The position numbers and the translations under genes were made by a program. A DNA stretch of 19,526 nucleotides from an uncultured Clostridia bacterium (lineage in GTDB: Bacteria; Bacillota; Clostridia; TANB77; CAG-508): assembly GCA_948805675.1 (NCBI GenBank), contig CAQIBN010000011.1, positions 1 to 19,526 of the forward strand, in the 5' to 3' direction. This document shows, in pieces, positions 16,262-19,526 of this stretch (the stretch's first letter is position 1; the number at the start of each line of letters is the position of its first letter). Under the pieces are notes generated by a model that worked only from the letters and a program-made list of their open reading frames with translations, did not search any database and was not told the DNA's origin.

Positions 16262-16819
16262 CTATTTTAAGCAAATTCCTCTATCTGCTATTTTTTTATT
16301 TGCCACAAAATATTCCTGCCCCATATATGTTAATAAATTCGCTTTTCCATAGTCTATACTTCCATTTTCTTTAATAAATTCATTATTTGCATTAACTGCT
16401 ACAATCTCTCCAATAAACATATCATGTGACCCTAGTTTCTTTATCTCTTTTACTTTACACTCTATATTTATAGGACATTCTTTTATTAATGGTACATTAA
16501 CAATCTTGGCTTTTTGTTTAGTTAATTTTGCCTCTTTAAATTTATCAATTTCTTTTCCAGATTTAGTTCCACAAAAATCTGCTTCAAAAATTAGTTTCTC
16601 ATCTGGTATATTAATTACAAATTCTTTTAGTTCTTTTATAATAGAATATGAATGTCTAGTTGGTCTAATTGAAACATAAACTAAAGGTGGCTCTGAATTA
16701 ATTATTCCTGTCCATGCTATTGTAGTGATATTAGAATTTAATTCATTCCCACATGATACCATTGCTATTGGTACTGGTGCTAATGCTGTTTGCACTTTCA
16801 CATTTGATTTCGATTCCAT
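16262..16819 (-). CDS. Flavin reductase-like (FMN-binding split barrel) family protein
   Basis: A 185-residue protein with the flavin-reductase-like pattern: ALAPVPIAMVSCG at the N-terminus, ITTIAWTGIINSEPPLVYVSIRP, SYSIIKELKEFVINIP, FCGTKSGKEIDKF and a C-terminal LTYMGQEYFVAN. These proteins bind FMN in a split beta-barrel; some reduce free flavin with NAD(P)H, many have no known substrate. The start at 16819 is preferred to the ATG at 16843 because AAAGGAAG lies six bases before it. It begins 27 bases after the rnr stop and is probably co-transcribed with it. No oxygenase partner is near. Confidence 0.85.
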   Translation of the reverse strand: MESKSNVKVQTALAPVPIAMVSCGNELNSNITTIAWTGIINSEPPLVYVSIRPTRHSYSIIKELKEFVINIPDEKLIFEADFCGTKSGKEIDKFKEAKLTKQKAKIVNVPLIKECPINIECKVKEIKKLGSHDMFIGEIVAVNANNEFIKENGSIDYGKANLLTYMGQEYFVANKKIADRGICLK

Positions 16820-16846
16820 AAATAACTTCCTTTCATTTTTCATAGT

Positions 16847-19213
16847 TTAAATAAGTTCTTCTAAATTTTCTTTACTATTTCTTAATCTTTTAAAAGATAT
16901 TCTTCTTAATTCTTTATTTGCTTCAATTACTTTTATATTCATTTTATCTCCAATTTTTATTACTTCATTTGTATGTTCCCCTATTAAATGTTTATGCTCT
17001 TCATCATAAATAAAGTACTCATCCCCAAGATTTTCAAATCTTATTAATCCTTCAACAGTATTTTCTAATTCTACAAAAACGCCAAATGATGTAATATTAG
17101 AAACAATTCCTTCATACTCATTTCCAATTTTATCTTGCATGTATTCTGCTTTTTTAATATCTAGACTATCACGTTCTACCTTTTGTGCAATCCTTTCTCT
17201 TTCTGAGGAACTATCTGAATATTCTATAGATTGTATATAGTACTTTTCTTTTATATCATTAGAAACATTATAATCCTTTTCTAAATATTTCGATATCACC
17301 CTGTGTATAAATAAATCTGGATATCTTCTTATTGGAGAAGTAAAATGGCAATAATATTTACTTGCAATACCAAAATGTCCTTTATTTTCACTTTCATACT
17401 TTGCTACTTTTAATGTTCTTAAAATTAAATTAGAAACAACTCTCTCTTCTGGTTTTCCCTTTATACTTTCTAAAACTTCTGCAAAAGCCTTTGGATGTAT
17501 ATTATCTTTATTACCTTTTATTTTATATCCAAAATTATATAAAAATTTATTTAATTCATCAATTTTCTCCATTTCTGGCACTTCATGAACACGATAAATA
17601 AAAGGCGATTCTAACCAATAAAACTTTTCTGCAACTGTTTCATTTGCAATCAACATAAATTGTTCTATTATATTATTTGATATAGTGAGTTCATATTTTT
17701 TTACATCTATTGCAATACCATCTTCATTTAAAATAATTTTACTTTCAGGAATATCTAAATCTAAGCTTCCATCTTTTTTTCTTTTCTCTATTAAAATTGT
17801 AGCAAGTTCCTTCATTCTGACAAAATGAGGAATAAATTCTTTATATTTTTTTATTATCTCTTTATCAGTTTCATTTAAATCATTTATTTTATCATTTTTC
17901 TGTTTAGATTTTATTACTTTTTCATCTTTTAACTCTTTTTTATTTAACACTTCTTGGTATTTAATATTATCAAAACTTGTAGGTTCAGATATTGTTTCTT
18001 TTTGATAATTTATTAGATTCTCTTTTTCAGATTCTTCGTTACACTCTGCATATTCTAATAATTTAGTTACATCCTTATAATTCATTCTTCTTTTAACATT
18101 TATTATACTTTTTTTAATATCTGATGAAATTACTTTTCCGTCTTTATTTATTTCCATTATAACAGAAATCGTAAATCTATCTTCACCTTGGTTTAAGCTA
18201 CAAATGCCATTAGATAATTCTCTTGGAAGCATTGGAATTACTCTATCCATCATGTATATACTTGTCCCTCTTATAATTGCCTCTTTATCTAATTTTGAAT
18301 TTTCTTTAACATAGTAACTTACATCTGCAATGTGTACTCCAAGTTCATATGTTCCACTAGATAATCTTTTTACATATATAGCATCATCTAAATCTTTTGC
18401 ATCTTCTCCATCAATTGTAAATATTTCTTCATTTCTTAAATCCAATCTATTAGGAATATCTTTTTTTGTAATTTCTGGTTTAATCTTTTTTGCTTCTTCT
18501 ATGACTGGTTCTGGAAACTTATAAGGTAAGTTATACTCTTTTATTAAAGAAAGCATATCTACACCTGCTTCATTTATATTTCCTATTACCTCCAAAACTT
18601 TTCCCTCTGCATTTTTTCCTCTTTCAGGATATTTAAGAATTTTTACTAAAACTTTTTGATTATTTCTTGCTTTTCCAAAATTTCTTTTAGAAATAAATAT
18701 ATCTGTTCCTAGTTTTTTGTCATCTGGAACAACAAAAGCAAAGCTTTTATTTTTTTGAAATAAACCTACTACTGTATCTTTTTCATGTTTTAATATTTTT
18801 ACAATCTTCCCTTCCTTATGAAGATTATTAGTTAATGTATCAATTATTTCTATAAAAACTTTATCTCCATTTAATGCATTTTTTGTATTATGTTCTGATA
18901 TATATATTTCTTCATCAGAATCTTCTAATTTTACAAACCCAAAACCTCTTTGATTCCCTCTAAAAATTCCTGTAAAAAATTTAGAATTATCTATCAATTT
19001 ATATTTTGATTTCTTATTCTTTTCAATTTTATATTCTTCTTCCAACTCATTTAATATATTTCTAAAATCTTCATACTCATTTTTAGGAACATTTAGTATA
19101 TTGGCTATTTCTTTTGCCTTCATTGGTATATATTGTTTATCTTGCATAAAGTCTATTATTTTCTTTTTCTTTTCATTCATAAATTCTAGAACTTCATTAC
19201 TATCTTTTTTCAT
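16847..19213 (-). CDS. rnr: Ribonuclease R
   Basis: A 788-residue 3'-5' exoribonuclease that degrades structured RNA and acts in RNA quality control. A helix-turn-helix-like N-terminus (about 1-75) leads to cold-shock domains (GIFRGNQRGFGFV, about 82-94; VVGLFQKNKSFAFVVPD, about 148-164). The RNB catalytic domain has RLDLRNEEIFTIDGEDAKDLDD; the metal-binding aspartates are D268, D274, D276 and D277, and the later HFTSPIRRYPDLFIHR is the second RNB signature. A C-terminal S1 domain starts at YEGIVSNITSFGVFVELE. About 55 extra Lys/Glu/Asn-rich residues (about 391-447) interrupt the RNB domain. The ATG has GAGGAGA five bases upstream. No tmRNA or smpB gene is in the window. Confidence 0.95.
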   Translation of the reverse strand: MKKDSNEVLEFMNEKKKKIIDFMQDKQYIPMKAKEIANILNVPKNEYEDFRNILNELEEEYKIEKNKKSKYKLIDNSKFFTGIFRGNQRGFGFVKLEDSDEEIYISEHNTKNALNGDKVFIEIIDTLTNNLHKEGKIVKILKHEKDTVVGLFQKNKSFAFVVPDDKKLGTDIFISKRNFGKARNNQKVLVKILKYPERGKNAEGKVLEVIGNINEAGVDMLSLIKEYNLPYKFPEPVIEEAKKIKPEITKKDIPNRLDLRNEEIFTIDGEDAKDLDDAIYVKRLSSGTYELGVHIADVSYYVKENSKLDKEAIIRGTSIYMMDRVIPMLPRELSNGICSLNQGEDRFTISVIMEINKDGKVISSDIKKSIINVKRRMNYKDVTKLLEYAECNEESEKENLINYQKETISEPTSFDNIKYQEVLNKKELKDEKVIKSKQKNDKINDLNETDKEIIKKYKEFIPHFVRMKELATILIEKRKKDGSLDLDIPESKIILNEDGIAIDVKKYELTISNNIIEQFMLIANETVAEKFYWLESPFIYRVHEVPEMEKIDELNKFLYNFGYKIKGNKDNIHPKAFAEVLESIKGKPEERVVSNLILRTLKVAKYESENKGHFGIASKYYCHFTSPIRRYPDLFIHRVISKYLEKDYNVSNDIKEKYYIQSIEYSDSSSERERIAQKVERDSLDIKKAEYMQDKIGNEYEGIVSNITSFGVFVELENTVEGLIRFENLGDEYFIYDEEHKHLIGEHTNEVIKIGDKMNIKVIEANKELRRISFKRLRNSKENLEELI

Positions 19214-19454
19214 ATATTCTCCTCGTATACTTATATAATTAACAATAATTTATTATATTTTATATTATTATATCCATTATTCTTATAGATTATTTTGGTA
19301 AGATTTTTATTTATTGCTAGTCAACAATATTTTAATATTGTATTATTTTCTATATAATATCATCTTAAAATTGTTAGAAAATTTTAAACTTAATTTTATC
19401 ATAGAAAATTTATTATACTAATTAGTAAATTTGTTAATTCATATTTTTAATGCA
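19214..19454. other. AT-rich intergenic region upstream of rnr
   Basis: I find no gene. It holds an 8-bp inverted repeat with a two-base centre (ACAATATT / AATATTGT, 19324-19341). A TTGACT on the minus strand (about 19324-19319) has no good -10 at 17-18 bases. The rnr promoter could not be fixed. Confidence 0.4.
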
Positions 19455-19526
19455 TATTTTATTTTTACATTTTTTATTTTTACATTTTTTATTTTTACAT
19501 TTTTTATTTTTACATTTTTTATTTTT
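19455..19526. repeat. 15-bp AT-rich tandem repeat reaching the window edge
   Basis: About 4.8 copies of TTTTTTATTTTTACA; the first copy differs by one base and the others are identical. The ACAT landmarks fall at 19467, 19482, 19497 and 19512, exactly 15 apart. The array continues beyond the window, so its copy number is unknown. Confidence 0.9.

Noticed and set aside
19455..19526. CRISPR array
   Set aside because: The 15-base units are directly adjacent without spacers and are simple AT sequence.

Overview
The window is very AT-rich, with almost no CpG and strong AGGAGG-type ribosome binding sites. It carries a three-gene GerA-type spore germination operon, so it most likely comes from a low-GC, endospore-forming Firmicute of the Clostridia type. 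The species cannot be named from sequence alone.

Layout. Positions 1-4979 (minus) hold a surface-polysaccharide cluster: a GT4 glycosyltransferase, a TagF-like CDP-glycerol glycerophosphotransferase, a GT2 glycosyltransferase, an EpsG/Wzy-like polymerase and the start of a polysaccharide pyruvyl transferase. Upstream are two hairpins and the initiating sugar phosphotransferase (5273-5992, GTG start, good promoter). Positions 6213-8085 (minus) hold a VanZ-like protein and a DUF389 membrane protein. Divergent from these is an LCP-family cell-wall ligase (8235-9288, plus). After a bidirectional terminator come a doubtful small ORF and argS (9801-11511, minus). The germination operon (11759-16123, plus) encodes GerAA-, GerAB- and GerAC-type subunits and a small two-helix membrane protein. 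It converges on a flavin reductase-like gene and rnr (RNase R). An AT-rich leader and a 15-bp tandem repeat end the window.

Main observation. Three conserved genes (LCP, argS, gerAC) are broken into two or three frames, and all four breaks are the same event. A single extra C lies exactly at a codon boundary between NNT and GGN, creating an in-frame CGG. In each case skipping the C restores the expected protein with glycine as the next residue. The shared signature is T-CGG-(A/T)-G. I looked at every CGG on both strands. In the confidently called genes CGG occurs in frame only at these four places; the six other coding-strand CGG triplets straddle codons. CGA and CGT are used normally for arginine. 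The simplest reading is that CGG is unassigned or nearly so in this organism, and that ribosomes pass it by an efficient +1 frameshift. One site lies in arginyl-tRNA synthetase itself. This is an inference from DNA; a systematic sequence error is the main rival explanation.

How the genes fit together. The left half builds and attaches an envelope polymer: the initiating phosphotransferase, glycosyltransferases, glycerol-phosphate and pyruvate decoration, polymerisation, and probably LCP ligation. The right half contains spore germination receptor genes and housekeeping translation and RNA decay genes (argS, rnr).
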